Of a stretch of 64,000 bases of DNA, positions 31,133 through 41,629 are shown piece by piece. The DNA comes from Syngnathus acus (taxonomy: Eukaryota; Chordata; Actinopteri; Syngnathiformes; Syngnathidae), in the NCBI RefSeq assembly GCF_901709675.1, contig NC_051089.1, positions 20,189,508 through 20,253,507 of the forward strand, read 5' to 3'. Within the stretch, counting starts at the first letter, position 1. Every line of letters starts with the position of its first letter. The position numbers and the translations under genes were made by a program. Below the pieces are notes generated by a model. It ran no database searches. It was not told the DNA's origin and was given only the letters and a program-made list of their open reading frames with translations.

Positions 31133-31651
31133 ATGGTGACGTTGCCGTACGTGAGAGGGATTACGGAACGCATCCAAAGAACTATGAGAAAATACAACAT
31201 TAACACACCGGTCAAACCACACACAACACTCCGTCAGATACTGGTTCACCCAAAGGACAGAAACCACCCGGAAAACAAATGCAACTCCATATACGAGATC
31301 CCATGCAAATCATGCAATAAATCATACATCGGGGAGACAGGGAAGAACTTCATTACAAGAAAAACAGAACACAAGAAGGAGTGTAAGAAGGAGACAGCAA
31401 CAAGACAAACAAGAGCAATAAAACAACAAGCAGAACAGGAACACTACAAGTCAGCCATCACCGACCACTGCAAAAGAGAGAATCACATCATGGACTGGGA
31501 AAAGGCCAGAGTCATCCGCACCGAAGAAAACAAACATCAGGGTTGGATCAGGGAGGCCATCGAGATCCGCAAGCGGGGCCCGAGGACCATCAACAGAGAC
31601 AAGGGAGCTTTCATGCTGTCTACCACCTGGAGCAGCATTCTGGAGGGGTGA
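31133..31651 (+). pseudogene. PLE GIY-YIG endonuclease domain
   Basis: The 172-codon frame continues the polyprotein in a third frame, so at least one more frameshift lies near 31017-31130. It has the linker with CNSIYEIPCKSCNKSYIGET, where YEI/YIG is the GIY-YIG signature and the cysteines fit the CCHH finger of PLE nucleases. The conserved R-x-x-EH motif follows (TRKTEHKKECKK). It ends RDKGAFMLSTTWSSILEG at a stop. The domain itself looks intact. Confidence 0.88.
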
Positions 31652-31664
31652 ACGGACAGCAGAG

Positions 31665-31704
31665 GGCGTGACTCACCTGTCAAATCTGACAGGTGAGTCA
31701 CGCC
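31665..31704. repeat. Perfect 18-bp inverted repeat, 4-nt loop
   Basis: GGCGTGACTCACCTGTCA (31665-31682), loop AATC, then its exact reverse complement (31687-31704). It lies 14 bp after the PLE stop codon and 48 bp before the hammerhead-like motif. As RNA it would form a very stable hairpin in the 3' untranslated part. Confidence 0.95.
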
Positions 31705-31752
31705 TTCATTCATCAGCTGATAAAGACGCGTTACAACTACACCAGTGGCACT

Positions 31753-31790
31753 CTGATGAAGGCGGAAGTACACGCCGAAACATGTCAGGT
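31753..31790 (+). ncRNA. Hammerhead-ribozyme-like motif in the PLE terminal repeat
   Basis: CTGATGA at 31753-31759 is followed by stem II GGCG/CGCC (31761-31764 with 31773-31776), then GAAAC and ATGTC. The last part allows a 2-bp stem III (A-U, C-G) and a GUC cleavage triplet ending at 31786. Such minimal hammerheads are reported in PLE terminal repeats. There is one extra A (31760) between CTGATGA and stem II, and stem I beyond 2 bp is not clear by eye. The left repeat (29144 onward) keeps stem II and GAAAC but lacks CTGATGA. Confidence 0.65.
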
Positions 31791-32101
31791 AAATCAACCT
31801 AAATAATTTGTCTGTGATAAAAGAACGAGTAAAAGAATGTAAATAAACCAATCAACTGTGATAAAACAACAAAATTGCAATAACTGCATTAACCATCAAA
31901 GTGAAGTCTAACTAACTGTAGTCTTGAAAAAAATCTGAAGAAGGAAAAACATTGCCATAAAATAATGCAAACTGCTACTGCTATTGTTGGGGAGCCTGAG
32001 GACTGTATAGGGGGTTGGCTCGGATGGTTATGCCCTTTTCGCCCCCGGGTGTCGGTCAGAACACAGAAGGGAAGACGTGGTTCAGTTTTGATTGCTTTAC
32101 T

Positions 32102-33091
32102 TACCGTTTTTTCCATGTATAATGCGCCCCCATGTATAATACGTACCCTAAAAATGGCATGTCGATGCTGGAAAAAAGCCTGTACCCATGTATAATACGC
32201 ACCCAAATTTTGACTCCTACTTAAGTCCGTAAACGTAAAATTATTTCAGAAAAAAGATCATCTTTGGGAACAACCGGATGTTATTCTGCCGGTCAGTATC
32301 ACTGCGCATGCCCTAGCAAACTCGATAGCGGAGAAATGTTTCGGATTTGTGTAGGGTACATTGTGACAGCAAACGAGCAGGTGATCGAGCAAGCGTCTGA
32401 TACGAGAGCATTGTGTTCGTATGGAGCGTGTTTGAAGTGAACAGCAGAGAGGAAAGGAACAAGGCAAAGTGTTGTGAAATAAAATATTACCTGTAATACG
32501 CATTTAGGTAGAGAACTGAAGTCTCGCTCTTTATATAGCTGACGTGTCTTGCGCATCCGTTCTGCGCATCTGTAATGGCGGCCTCCGTATGATATCCGGT
32601 TTGCGATGGAGATGAAAAAACAAACAATATTTGACAATAACACACCATCAAGGATTGGACCATCGCATCAAACGATGTGTCGTCAATTTTGAATTTTACT
32701 GACTAAGTGTGTTGGGCAGGATGGCTGAATGCGATGCGCGATTGACGTGTCTTGCGCATCCATTCTGCGCATACTGTCATGGCGGCCTCCGTATGATATC
32801 CGGTCTGCAATGGAGATTAAAAAACAATATTTGACAATAACACACCATCAAGGATTGCATCATCGCATCAAACGATGTGTCGTCAATTATGAATTTTACT
32901 GACTAAGTGTGTTGGGCAGGATGGCTGAATGCGATGCGCGATTGACAACAAACAAGAAGAAAGGTGATTTCAAGTTTTATTTCGAGGGAGATTTTCTTCA
33001 AAAATTGTTGTATCCATGTATAATACGCACCCAAGATTTTAGGACAATAAATTAGTTAAATCTTGCGCATTATACATGGTAAAAAACGGTA
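32102..33091 (-). mobile_element. TACCGTTTTTTCC element, copy B
   Basis: Both termini are present: TACCGTTTTTTCCATGTATA at the left and TATACATGGTAAAAAACGGT, then A, at the right. Subterminal GTATAATACGCACCC repeats occur on both sides. A tandem duplication of about 203 bp (32541-32743 and 32744-32946; GACGTGTCTTGCGCATCC, ATGGCGGCCTCCGTATGATA, CACACCATCAAGGATTG) fills the middle. It is inserted in copy 2 at a point continuous in copy 1 (near 8091). Confidence 0.8.
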
Positions 33092-33163
33092 ATTATTGGC
33101 AAAAAAGTAACAAGCACTGTGGCTCATAGGGGCATACAGGCAAACTGGCAAAAGGGTATAGGC

Positions 33164-34201
33164 CAGACATGGGCAAACTACGGCCCGCGGGCCACATCCG
33201 GCCCACGGGGCCGTTTAATCCGGCCCGCCAAACCTGAATAAATTGTATTATTAATTTTTTTTGGGGTCATTTTCCCTGCAATTACTATGTTTCCCCAGTA
33301 GATGGGGAAGCGCCTGCCCGCGCATTTACTCCTGGGAGCCGTGTCAGAAAGCTCGGTGCACACTCACAAGTGCGTGTGCGTACTCAGTAGTACGTAGTCA
33401 TTTCATCTATCAGTGCCGAATTTCGAGTGTAGGCTGTGACGTCAATATTCTCGTAATTCGCGCGCTGAGTTTTCAGATACAGTTTTACGCTAATGCCACC
33501 CACAAACCTTCCCCTGGAATCATTCCATTAAAATGAGTGGCCCGAAGAAAAGAAAGGTGGACACTGAGTGCCGAATGTTAAAAAAGAGTGGACAATTTGG
33601 CTCGACCTACGTGTGTGAGAAGACGTTCAGCCACATGAACGTCAACAAAGCCCGTCACACATCTAGGTTAACGGACCGACACCTCGGCTCTATCCTAAGA
33701 ATTACCACAACAAATTTTACTCCAGACTATGATGCATTAGCAAAAAAGGGAAACCAACAATACTATTGATTTCTTTATTACTTTATTTAGATGTATTCTT
33801 TCACCGATTCTTCAAGATGATGTATTTGGTCAGAATGTTTGCCGTTGGATGTGATTTCGCCTCATTAGATAAACATATTTCATAAATCTGACCTGCAGGC
33901 GCTGAAGTGATGGAAAATGCTATTCATCATAACAGTGTCGTATTTAATAAGAATCACTGATAGTAGTTTTTTGGTGAAATATTTTTTTAATGCTGTTAAT
34001 AAATGCATTTGTTTTCAAAAAGCTTTTTTTAATATCCATGCTTTAGTATCTACTAAAAGTAAAAACCTTTTATGCAATGACCTTTACATGTCATTTATAT
34101 TACTTCACACAAACACTACATCCATCTGCTCCTGGTTCGGCCCCCCGGTCAAAATTTAGAACCCAATTTGGCCCGCAAGTCAAAAAGTTTGCCCACCCCT
34201 G
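33164..34201 (+). mobile_element. hAT internal-deletion derivative, TSD GTATAGGC
   Basis: A 1,038 bp element from CAGACATGGGCAAACTACGG to AGTTTGCCCACCCCTG. Perfect 8-bp duplications GTATAGGC lie at 33156-33163 and 34202-34209. The unoccupied site exists once in copy 1 (near 8021-8028, as GCCTAAAC). A GGCCCGCGGGCC palindrome is near the left end. It encodes a fused transposase start and end (33533-33769). A related copy is at 52008-53300. Confidence 0.92.
33533..33769 (+). pseudogene. hAT transposase N/C fusion ORF
   Basis: The 78-codon frame starts MSGPKKRKVDTECRMLKKSG, the N-terminus of a BED-hAT transposase. It then jumps directly to the C-terminal dimerisation block STYVCEKTFSHMNVNKARHT, then SRLTDRHLGSILRI. 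The zinc finger and the whole catalytic core are deleted in frame. It could be translated, giving a protein that keeps part of the dimerisation surface but cannot cut DNA. Confidence 0.85.
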
Positions 34202-34944
34202 GTATAGGCACACGTTTGGCCGTAAGGATATGAGAGCAGGTGTGTGTAGTGTACATGGGTGAGTCTTTGGGTGTGTGAATGTGATTCTTGTGTATGTGAT
34301 TATTGTATGAAGGTTGTGTGGGGTGTTTGGGGTGTGCGCGTGTGTGTGCGTGTGTGTGTGTGTGTGCGCATGTGTTTGGTGTGTGTGTGTGTGTATGGTT
34401 CTGCAACAGACAGAAATACAGCACGTAAGTCAACGCTCAACTTCTGACGTCACACAACACTAGTAGACGGCACACATTACATAACTAACTGCACGTAACG
34501 GTTCCGCTATATTAAATAACCATAAATGTAATACTCTTGGCAACACACCAAACATAAGTCATCGAGACAACAAAATACATTTGCTGGCGACCGTTAGTCG
34601 CCGTGCCACTGCATAAAGGCTACTCATACGATGCAAGGCAAACTTAAAGGAGCGCGCCGGAGCTGTCAATCAAACGATGCGCACACAAAGCAAACCGCGA
34701 TCGGACAAACGGCACAATAGTGGACAGTAGTAACAATGAAATGTATATACTCACTTTGTGTCAAAGACGCACACGATCACAGCAACATACTCAGTCGATA
34801 CCAGCAACCTTTAACTTACCGCTGCGCACAAGTGAATGGCTATAATGTCTAGACCCCGAATGCAAGACGACCCCCACTTTTTCAGTCTTATTTCAATGCA
34901 AAAAATCTCCTCTCATATTCGGGCCAATACGGTAAATAAATAGC

Positions 34945-35880
34945 GATCATCCATCTTCTATCATTTATCCAGAGTCGGGTTGCGGGGACAGCAGCTTCAA
35001 CTGGGAAACCCAGACTTCCCTCTCCCTAGCCATTTCATCCAGCTCATTCTGGAGGTGTTCCCAAGGCAGCCGGGCGACATAGTCCCTCCAGCGTGTCCTG
35101 GGTCATCCCCCAGGACATTCCCCTGGGCCTCCTTCCAGTGAGACATGCCCGGAACACCTCACCAGGGAAGTGTTCAGGAGGCATACTAATTAGATGCCCG
35201 AGCTACTTCATCTGGTTCCTCTCAATGCAAACGAGCAGCGGCTTGACTCTGAGTCCCTCCCGGATGACCAAGCTTCTCACCTCATCTCTAAGGGAGAGCC
35301 CGGACACTTTGCAGAGGAAATTCATTCCGGCCGCTTGTATCTGGGATCTCGTTCTTTCGATCAAGACCAACTGCTTGTGACCATAGGGGAGGGTAGGAAC
35401 GTAGAATGAGCGGTTAATCGAGAGCTTTGCCTTTCAGCTTGGCTTCTTCTTCACCATGACAGTCACGTACAGAGTCCGTATCACAGTAGACACTGCACCA
35501 ATCCGCCTGTTGATCTCACCCTCCATCTTTCCCTCACTCGTGAACAAGACCCAAAAATACTTGAACTTTTCCACTTGCGGCAGGATCTCATCCTGATCCG
35601 AAGACGGCATTCCACCCTTTTCTGACTATGATCTCAGATTTGGAGGTGCTGATTTTCATCCCAACCACAACACACTCGGCCACGAACCGGTCGAGAATGA
35701 AGAAGCCACCAGTACCACATTATAAGCAAAAAGTAGAGATGCGATTCTGAGGTCGCCAAACCTGACCCCACAAGGCCACGGCTGCGCCTAGAAATTTTGT
35801 CCATGAAAGTTATTAACAGAATCAGTGACAAAGGGCAGCCTTAGTGGAGTCTAACCATCACCGGAAAGAAATCCATTATA
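34945..35880 (-). pseudogene. LINE RT C-terminal half, RTE/Rex3-like
   Basis: Minus-strand frames, with stops, read ISTSKSEIIV near 35650, QVEKFKYFWVLFTSEGKMEG, then YGHKQLVLIERTRSQIQAAG, LSLRDEVRSLVIREGL and TGRRPRGMSWGMTQD, in the order of a widespread fish non-LTR retrotransposon. Near 35800 the RFGDLRIASL-like block after the RT catalytic motif is recognisable. The clade label (RTE/Rex3-like) is inferred. The plus-strand frames at 35093 and 35194 are shadows. Confidence 0.75.
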
Positions 35881-37034
35881 TATTAGATTAGATTAGATTA
35901 GGAAAAGTATACAATAGAGAAAGCTTTGTATGTATCAGTATCTGTATGTCTTAGAATTATTCAAACATGCTTGTGAGTATGCGTCTAACACAGTAAACAT
36001 TTTTACAAATGATGTCTGGTGATACAATTTTCACCATGTTGCAACCCGCTGATGTTGCTCTCGATGTAACGTCGATATCTCATTCGAGACGGAGCAGACG
36101 AGAGCTGGCGAGAGCTTGCGCAGTCCTGATCCACGCCTGACGGCCATCAGTACGGCTATCAACAGCATGTGGCCCCTTCTCCTGAGCCTCTCACGCAGGG
36201 CGCCTGTGGACAAAACACACCCTTGTACTTAATACAATAAAATATCAATGATGCTTTTGCACATAAATTAAAAAAAAGAATTCAGTCACCTGACTGTAAA
36301 AACACCCTGTAGAAATTATAAAGTTTTCAAATGAACACACTCCAGGCTTCAGTCACGTTGATTGTTGATGCCCCGCAGCCCTGGTTTAAAAGACGCTCAT
36401 ATGCAAATGCAGCATTTGACAATGGTCCGTGACAGGTCCCGGTTTGCTTTCACATCGAAACATCAATTGTTCCTCGACAGGGCCGCTGGAGTTTACCTCT
36501 AGGTTTGTAGATTCTTCGATTTAAATGTTATTATGTATTATGAAAGCTTTCACATTAACTTCTCATTCATGCTGTGATCCATGGCAAAATAGAAAGGCCC
36601 AGAGAAGAACGTCTAATCAGTTTTAGAATGAGCGCTGGATAGTATTTTATACAACACTGGAATAAACCACTTGGATTTTAATCTACCCTTGGCCCGCATC
36701 TACCCATGCAAAGCGAGATCCTGGTTTAAGTACTTCAAACATTTTGGCATTTTAATGTTGCTAATAAAAGGTGAATGTGATGATTTTGTAAACGTTTGGC
36801 AGCCAGTGAATGGTGTAGATATTTTGATATTTGCACTTCACCACTTTAATCACATTGGGTTTATCAGCTGTTGGACTATGACTTTTATATGGACGACGGA
36901 CGGAAGGATGTATTGATGAAGTAAGCCCTTTTAAATTGATGAAGACGGACGGACAGACGATTATATTATGAATAAGGACAGACTCACAAGGACGAAAATG
37001 GTGGACAAAGCACTGAGGGCGGAGTGGCAAAATT
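35881..37034. other. No confident gene
   Basis: It contains ATTAGATTAGATTAGATTA (35885-35903), an exon-like segment at 36031-36200 (separate entry) and otherwise AT-rich DNA. It separates two parts of a LINE in the same orientation. Confidence 0.4.
36031..36200 (-). other. Possible orphan exon
   Basis: On the minus strand, TGTGTTTTGTCCACAG looks like a splice acceptor at about 36200. The frame that follows, LRERLRRRGHMLLIAVLMAV, then RRGSGLRKLSPALVCS, is open to a TGA near 36031. The region is GC-richer than its surroundings. I do not recognise the protein, no partner exon was found, and it may be a chance frame. Confidence 0.2.
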
Positions 37035-37345
37035 TCCTTAAGTGTCCACCTCTGGTGTTTGTTATGCACAATCTGTGACCTGCACAGAAGTGCAATAACA
37101 GAACACCACTTGGTGTCTGGTTGCGGGGACTGTTGCTCCTGATCATGCTCCGTGAGGTCTCACTGTCATTGCTCATGTGAGTGTTAAAATTCCACAGTAG
37201 AACAAGGGAGTCCACAGTGGGAGCACTTTTCAGTACTAGTTCTAATGACTTCAAAGAGGTTGAGTTAGCTAAGCTGGTGCAGTTTGGCTGGGTGTCAGCG
37301 TAAAAGAACTGCACCATTGTGAACATGTCTGCTTTCATATGCCCC
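37035..37345 (-). pseudogene. LINE endonuclease fragment
   Basis: The minus-strand frame includes LVLLWNFNTHMSNDSETSRS, then PSGVLLLHFCAGHRLCITNT. This matches the apurinic-type endonuclease of fish non-LTR elements, where the family has GDFNAH; the catalytic D of GDFN is N or missing here (LLWNFNTH). It is probably the upstream part of the same LINE as 34945-35880, with the middle lost or replaced. Confidence 0.75.
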
Positions 37346-37835
37346 TTTCACAGCGACAGCCACACTGAAGAGGTTGCCTGTTAAGGTGTAGAGGCAGAGT
37401 CGTGCTGCCTATTAAGGTGTGGGGGCACAATCTTATCTGTCTCACTTTTTACTTTATCTAAAGTTTTATGTAATCAGCAAAAATAAATACAGAACACTCA
37501 AATATTAAATGTATTAGCCTAACTATGGAAAATCAGAATGCATATTACAAGTGTCTGAAAATGTATTGGAAACATTAAGGGAGACAAAACAGGTGCTTGC
37601 CAGTCTCTATTGTTGAGTATTTTTTAGGTGGTTCATTGCTCTGAACTATTTTTGCTTTTTGTGAAAAATTGTGCAACCGAGGGTCCTGATTGACCACTGC
37701 CACACTCATCCTCTTGCCGTTGTTTTGAAGGAAATATTTTACAATTAAATCATGGATATTGTTAAATTAAAAAAGAAAACAAATGGAAAGCACAGACCAG
37801 AAAACTAAAATGGAAAATAATTTCATGTGATTCTT
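37346..37835. other. No gene seen
   Basis: AT-rich, no recognised feature. Confidence 0.4.
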
Positions 37836-37837
37836 AT

Positions 37838-37990
37838 CCATCCATCCATCCATTTTCCTAACCGCTGAATACTCACAACGGTCAGTCGGTCACAGGTGTG
37901 CTGGAGCCTATACCAGCAGTCTTTGGGCGGTAGGTGGGGTACAACCTGAACAAGTCGCCAGCCAATTGCAGAACGTGTCAGGGAGGACAA
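37838..37990 (-). mobile_element. SINE type 1 tail, minus strand
   Basis: ATCCATCCATCCATTTTCC is followed by GTGCTGGAGCCTATACCAGC, CGGTAGGTGGGGTACA and CGCCAGCCAATTGCAGA, the reverse complement of the SINE 3' body and tail. Confidence 0.75.
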
Positions 37991-38067
37991 ATAAAGGAGG
38001 TGTAGTAATGTGCAAGGATGTCAGGCGACTCATGTGCATTTAAATTAGTGGCGCATGTAATGTAGTA

Positions 38068-39854
38068 CAGTGGTCCCCAACCTTTTTTGCGCCACGGACC
38101 GGTTACATGTCAGAAATATTTTCGCGGACCGGCATTTATATAAATAAATAATACATTTATATAAATAAATAAATAAATAATACATTTATAATAAATATAT
38201 AAATACGATGAAATAAAATGATACGACTGTTTGTGGACTTCAGTTCTGCCTTCAACACCATTGTGCCTCAACGTCTCATCTGCAAACTCGACAAGCTGGG
38301 CCTCAGTGCCTACCTCTGCAACTGGCTACTGGACTTCCTCTGTCAGAGGCCACAGGTGGTAAGTGTTGGCGACAAAATCTCCGCCAGCATCACGCTGAGC
38401 ACAGGGGCCCCCCAAGGCTGCGTGCTCAGTCCGCTGCTCTTCACCCTGCTGACGCATGACTGCACTGCTACCTACAGCGACAACCGCATAGTGAAGTTTG
38501 CTGACGACACGACTCTGGTGGGTCTCATCACCAAGGGAGACGAGACTCTATACAGGTTGGAGGTTGACCTTCTGACCACGTGGTGCAGGGACAACAACCT
38601 CCTGCTAAACGTCGACAAGACCAAGGAGATTGTTGTTGACTTCCGGAAGGGTCACACCCAACACCTGCCGCTGACCATCGACGGTGCTGTGGTGGAGAGC
38701 AGCGGCAGGTTCCTGGGGGTGCACATCAGTGAGGATCTCTCCTGGTCCACACACACCGCATCACTGGCGAAGAAGGCCCAGCGCCACCTGTACTTCCTGC
38801 GGAAACTCAGGCGAGCGAGCGCTCCTCCGGCCGTCATGACTACGTTTTACCGTGGCACCATTGAGAGCGTCCTCTCCAGCTGTATTGCTGTTTGGGGTGG
38901 TAGCTGCACTGACTACAACATGAAGGCCCTGCAGCGCATAGTGAACACGGCTGGTAAGATTATTGGTGCTTCACTCCCCTCCTTGAAGGACATTTACACC
39001 TCCCATCTCACCCGCAAGGCGACCACGATTGTGAGTGATGTGAGTCACCCCGCTCACTCTTTGTTTGATCTTCTGCCCTCTGGGAAGAGGTACAGGAGCC
39101 TGCGCTCCCGCACCACCAGGCTCACCAACAGCTTCATACTCCAGGCTGTTAGGATCCTGAACTCTCTCCCCCTTTCTGCGTAGCGTCCTGTACTTTTGCG
39201 CTATGCTTACTGTCTGCTGTATGCACACTTGGTCCGTCTTGCTCTTATTTATTGTGTTATTTGTTTATTTATTATTTATTCATCACTCTTATTATTTCTT
39301 GTTTGTGCCTTCTTGTTTTTATTTTGTGTCGTTTACTTGTATGTCTATCGTGTTCTATGTCTCGTCACCGTGGGATAGAGGAAACGTAATTTCGGTTTCT
39401 TTGTATGTCTTGACATGTGAAGAGATTGACAATAAAGCTGACTTTGACTTTGACTTTGACATAAAAACAAGTACAAATGACAAAAATAAAACTCACCATT
39501 ACGTTGAATTAGTGGGAGCACTGAGTTTGTTTCTCAGAAACGAGCCGGTCCCATCTAGACGTAATCGGAGACAATGACACCCGAAGTGATTAAGGTTTGT
39601 CTTTTATTGCAGGATGCTTGGTCTCCATGTGTTGAAGCAGTTTTGAATGCTTAATTGCCTGGTTAGTTAGCCTGTCGCCACATATTAGCTTTGCGGGCTC
39701 GACTGGGGAAACATGTCACGTGACCGGGACGAGTGTCTTGACCTGAATTAATTGATCGTCGATAATTTCTTTTTTTTCTGGGTGGCTTGGCGGCCCGGTA
39801 CCAAGTGACCCATGGACCGGTACCGGTCCGTGGCCCGGTGGTTGGGGACCACTG
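38068..39854. mobile_element. Non-autonomous hAT with a LINE inside, TSD ATGTAGTA
   Basis: It begins CAGTGGTCCCCAACC and ends GGTTGGGGACCACTG, a perfect 15-bp inverted pair. Perfect 8-bp duplications ATGTAGTA lie at 38060-38067 and 39855-39862. The hAT's own sequence is 38068-38211 and 39466-39854. The subterminal GGACCGGTACCGGTCC palindrome (39814-39829) is typical of this MITE type. No transposase. Confidence 0.92.
38218..39183 (+). pseudogene. 5'-truncated LINE RT (L2/Rex-like), ORF open
   Basis: The element enters at RT motif [14 protein letters not shown], so the endonuclease and the RT fingers are missing. [13 protein letters not shown] (motif B) and FADDTTLVG (motif C, catalytic Asp pair intact) follow, then [16 protein letters not shown] and [16 protein letters not shown] at the C-terminus. 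The 321-codon frame has no stops. The 3' UTR runs to about 39465 and ends in TTTGAC repeats. It is a recent, dead-on-arrival insertion into the hAT at 38068-39854. Confidence 0.9.
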
Positions 39855-39862
39855 ATGTAGTA

Positions 39863-41200
39863 CATTGCAGTGACACCTGTGAGTTAAAAGAAGACAGGTG
39901 TGAGTTTATTGAAGCAGTGGATTGTGTGTACTATGTATCGTTGGGTTGTTAGGAGATGCGACAGATTGTGATGTTTGAGGACTACTTTGTAATGTGAAGT
40001 GAAAGAACCAAGCCTGGAGTTTCTCTGAGCATGCTTCAGAAAGAAAAAAAAACAATTAGAGTAAAATCCCGAGATATCAACATTTCAAAGAGAATGCACA
40101 GTAGTTTTGTTGTCAATCATGCAAATGTAAGAATACCAAAAGGAAAGTCTGGAGAAAACCTAGAAAATATAGATGGCCACAAACAGTGTATCAGCCCATT
40201 ATTCATCTTTCTTCACAAAAAATGGAGACAACAACAACACCACCAAAAAGTGTTTGTATTCATCACTGTAGCCAGGCTGACAAAGTGTTATTGTTATCGA
40301 ACCAACCTCTCACTCAGCTGTGATGACTTCACGGGGTAATCAATTACATGCTGTCAACTGAAGCCACCGATCATAGGTTACTTGGTCATTTCTGATTCAC
40401 TGACGTCACGGTGCAATCTCTAGGCAATAGAAACTGATATGGGAGGCAACAGACTGGAAGCCAGGAGTAAACGCCGTTACTTTTATGTCGTCCTGCTGTG
40501 ATTTTGGTTGCCGCTACAAGTCCGGTGCCCCCAATCTTTCTAAAAAGCCGACCACCGCCTTTCTTCTGCTGATTGAAATGGTACCCAATTTGGGAGCTCT
40601 CCGGATCTCAACATGTAATGGCAGTGTCTGGTTACAGTTGTCTGTGGTGGTGCCTTTGAGGATATGATTGTTTTTTAATTGAAAGATTAAATCGAAGACA
40701 AAAAAATGTGAACTTTGCATGTAAAGAGAAAACAGAGATGAGAGACAAGAATAATGTTTAAGTAAAGACAGAGAGAGTCAGAGAAGACGGAGAGAGAGAA
40801 AGGTAGAGAAGACAGAGATAGGGAGAAAGTGAGAAAGGGACACAGATACACACAGACACAGCTAAAGTTTAGTAGAAACCTAGACTTTTACTGACGAGTC
40901 ACTATATAAGAAAAGGGTTGAGTACGTGGTTAGAGTCCACACAGTACATGTTAGAGTGCGTTTTAACGTGTTCTATTCTTAAGTGATGTTTTGTGTGTTT
41001 AACAAGTCTGAAGTGAGTTTTAAAGTTTTTAACTAAGGTTTAGTAGAAACCTTTCGTCTTAAGTTTTTAACTAAGGTTGAGTAGAAACCTAGACTTTTAA
41101 TTGTGTATGCATACATTAATGTTTTTGTTTTAATGTGTTCATGTTCTTTTTATGTCTGTTCCTATGTGAAGCATTCAATGCTTATAATTTCTTTCTTTGT
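39863..41200. other. No confident gene; THAP-like scrap
   Basis: At 40485 a frame begins MSSCCDFGCRYKSGAPNLSK. This resembles the start of a THAP zinc-binding domain (CCxxGC...LS), as in P-element-type transposases, but it degrades after about 22 residues. Near 40860-41100 GTTTAGTAGAAACCT or GTTGAGTAGAAACCT recurs three times. Otherwise nothing. Confidence 0.35.
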
Positions 41201-41278
41201 TGTAAAGCGCTTTGAGCTGCATTTCTAGTATGAAAGGTGCTAAACAAAGAAAGTTTATTATTATTATTATTATTAACT
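41200..41278 (+). mobile_element. LINE/SINE 3' tail
   Basis: GTAAAGCGCTTTGAGCTGCA, then GGTGCTAAACAAAGAAAGTT and an ATT repeat, is a common fish retroposon 3' end. Confidence 0.6.
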
Positions 41279-41629
41279 GTGATTAATATTTATGGTAAAC
41301 AGGAGGAAAATATTGTGTAGCTCAAACCTGTGAAATCCAAAATCATAATTACACTTTTTTTTATCTTAAGATTGTAATCACAATTATTAATTGTTAGGGA
41401 AAACATTTATCATTACATTACTTTTTTTTTAACAAATAATGTCAAGATTTTTCAATGCAATATTAAACTTGAAAAAAAATTGATAAATCAAATTCATAAA
41501 ATGTACCCAACAATTTATCATTTACAAAGGGGCTAACTGAATAAATACATTAACGCAAAATGAAGTCTTAATCTCTTTCAAGCGCCGAGTTCTAACCATG
41601 ATGCTCCTCATTTCCAATTTTTACTCTGC

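Larger units (their letters stand above)
29138..31835 (+). mobile_element. Penelope-like element, 12-bp TSD
   Basis: A 2.7 kb retroelement flanked by AATGTAAATAAA at 29126-29137 and 31836-31847. Copy 1 of the host element has this 12-mer once. Direct repeats of about 75 bp (29144-29218 and 31762-31835; GCGGAAGTACACGCCGAAAC, then ATGTCAGGTAAATCAACC) bound the coding part. It encodes an RT and a GIY-YIG endonuclease, the defining PLE pair, but with frameshifts. PLEs reverse-transcribe at target sites opened by the GIY-YIG nuclease. Confidence 0.92.
28838..34934 (-). mobile_element. TACCGTATTGG element, copy 2, with nested insertions
   Basis: Ends are TACCATATTGGCCCGAATAT at 28838 and ATATTCGGGCCAATACGGTA at 34934. 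It is inverted relative to copy 1 (6836-12100). Stripped of its insertions it is about 1.35 kb. Nested inside are the PLE (29138-31835), a TACCGTTTTTT element (32102-33091) and a deleted hAT (33164-34201); copy 1 has none of the three. The GT-rich stretch 34245-34405 corresponds to the CA-rich middle of copy 1. Confidence 0.82.

Noticed and set aside
31889-32206. A 105-residue minus-strand frame and overlapping frames
   Set aside because: It crosses the junction between two elements and has shadow frames on the other strand.
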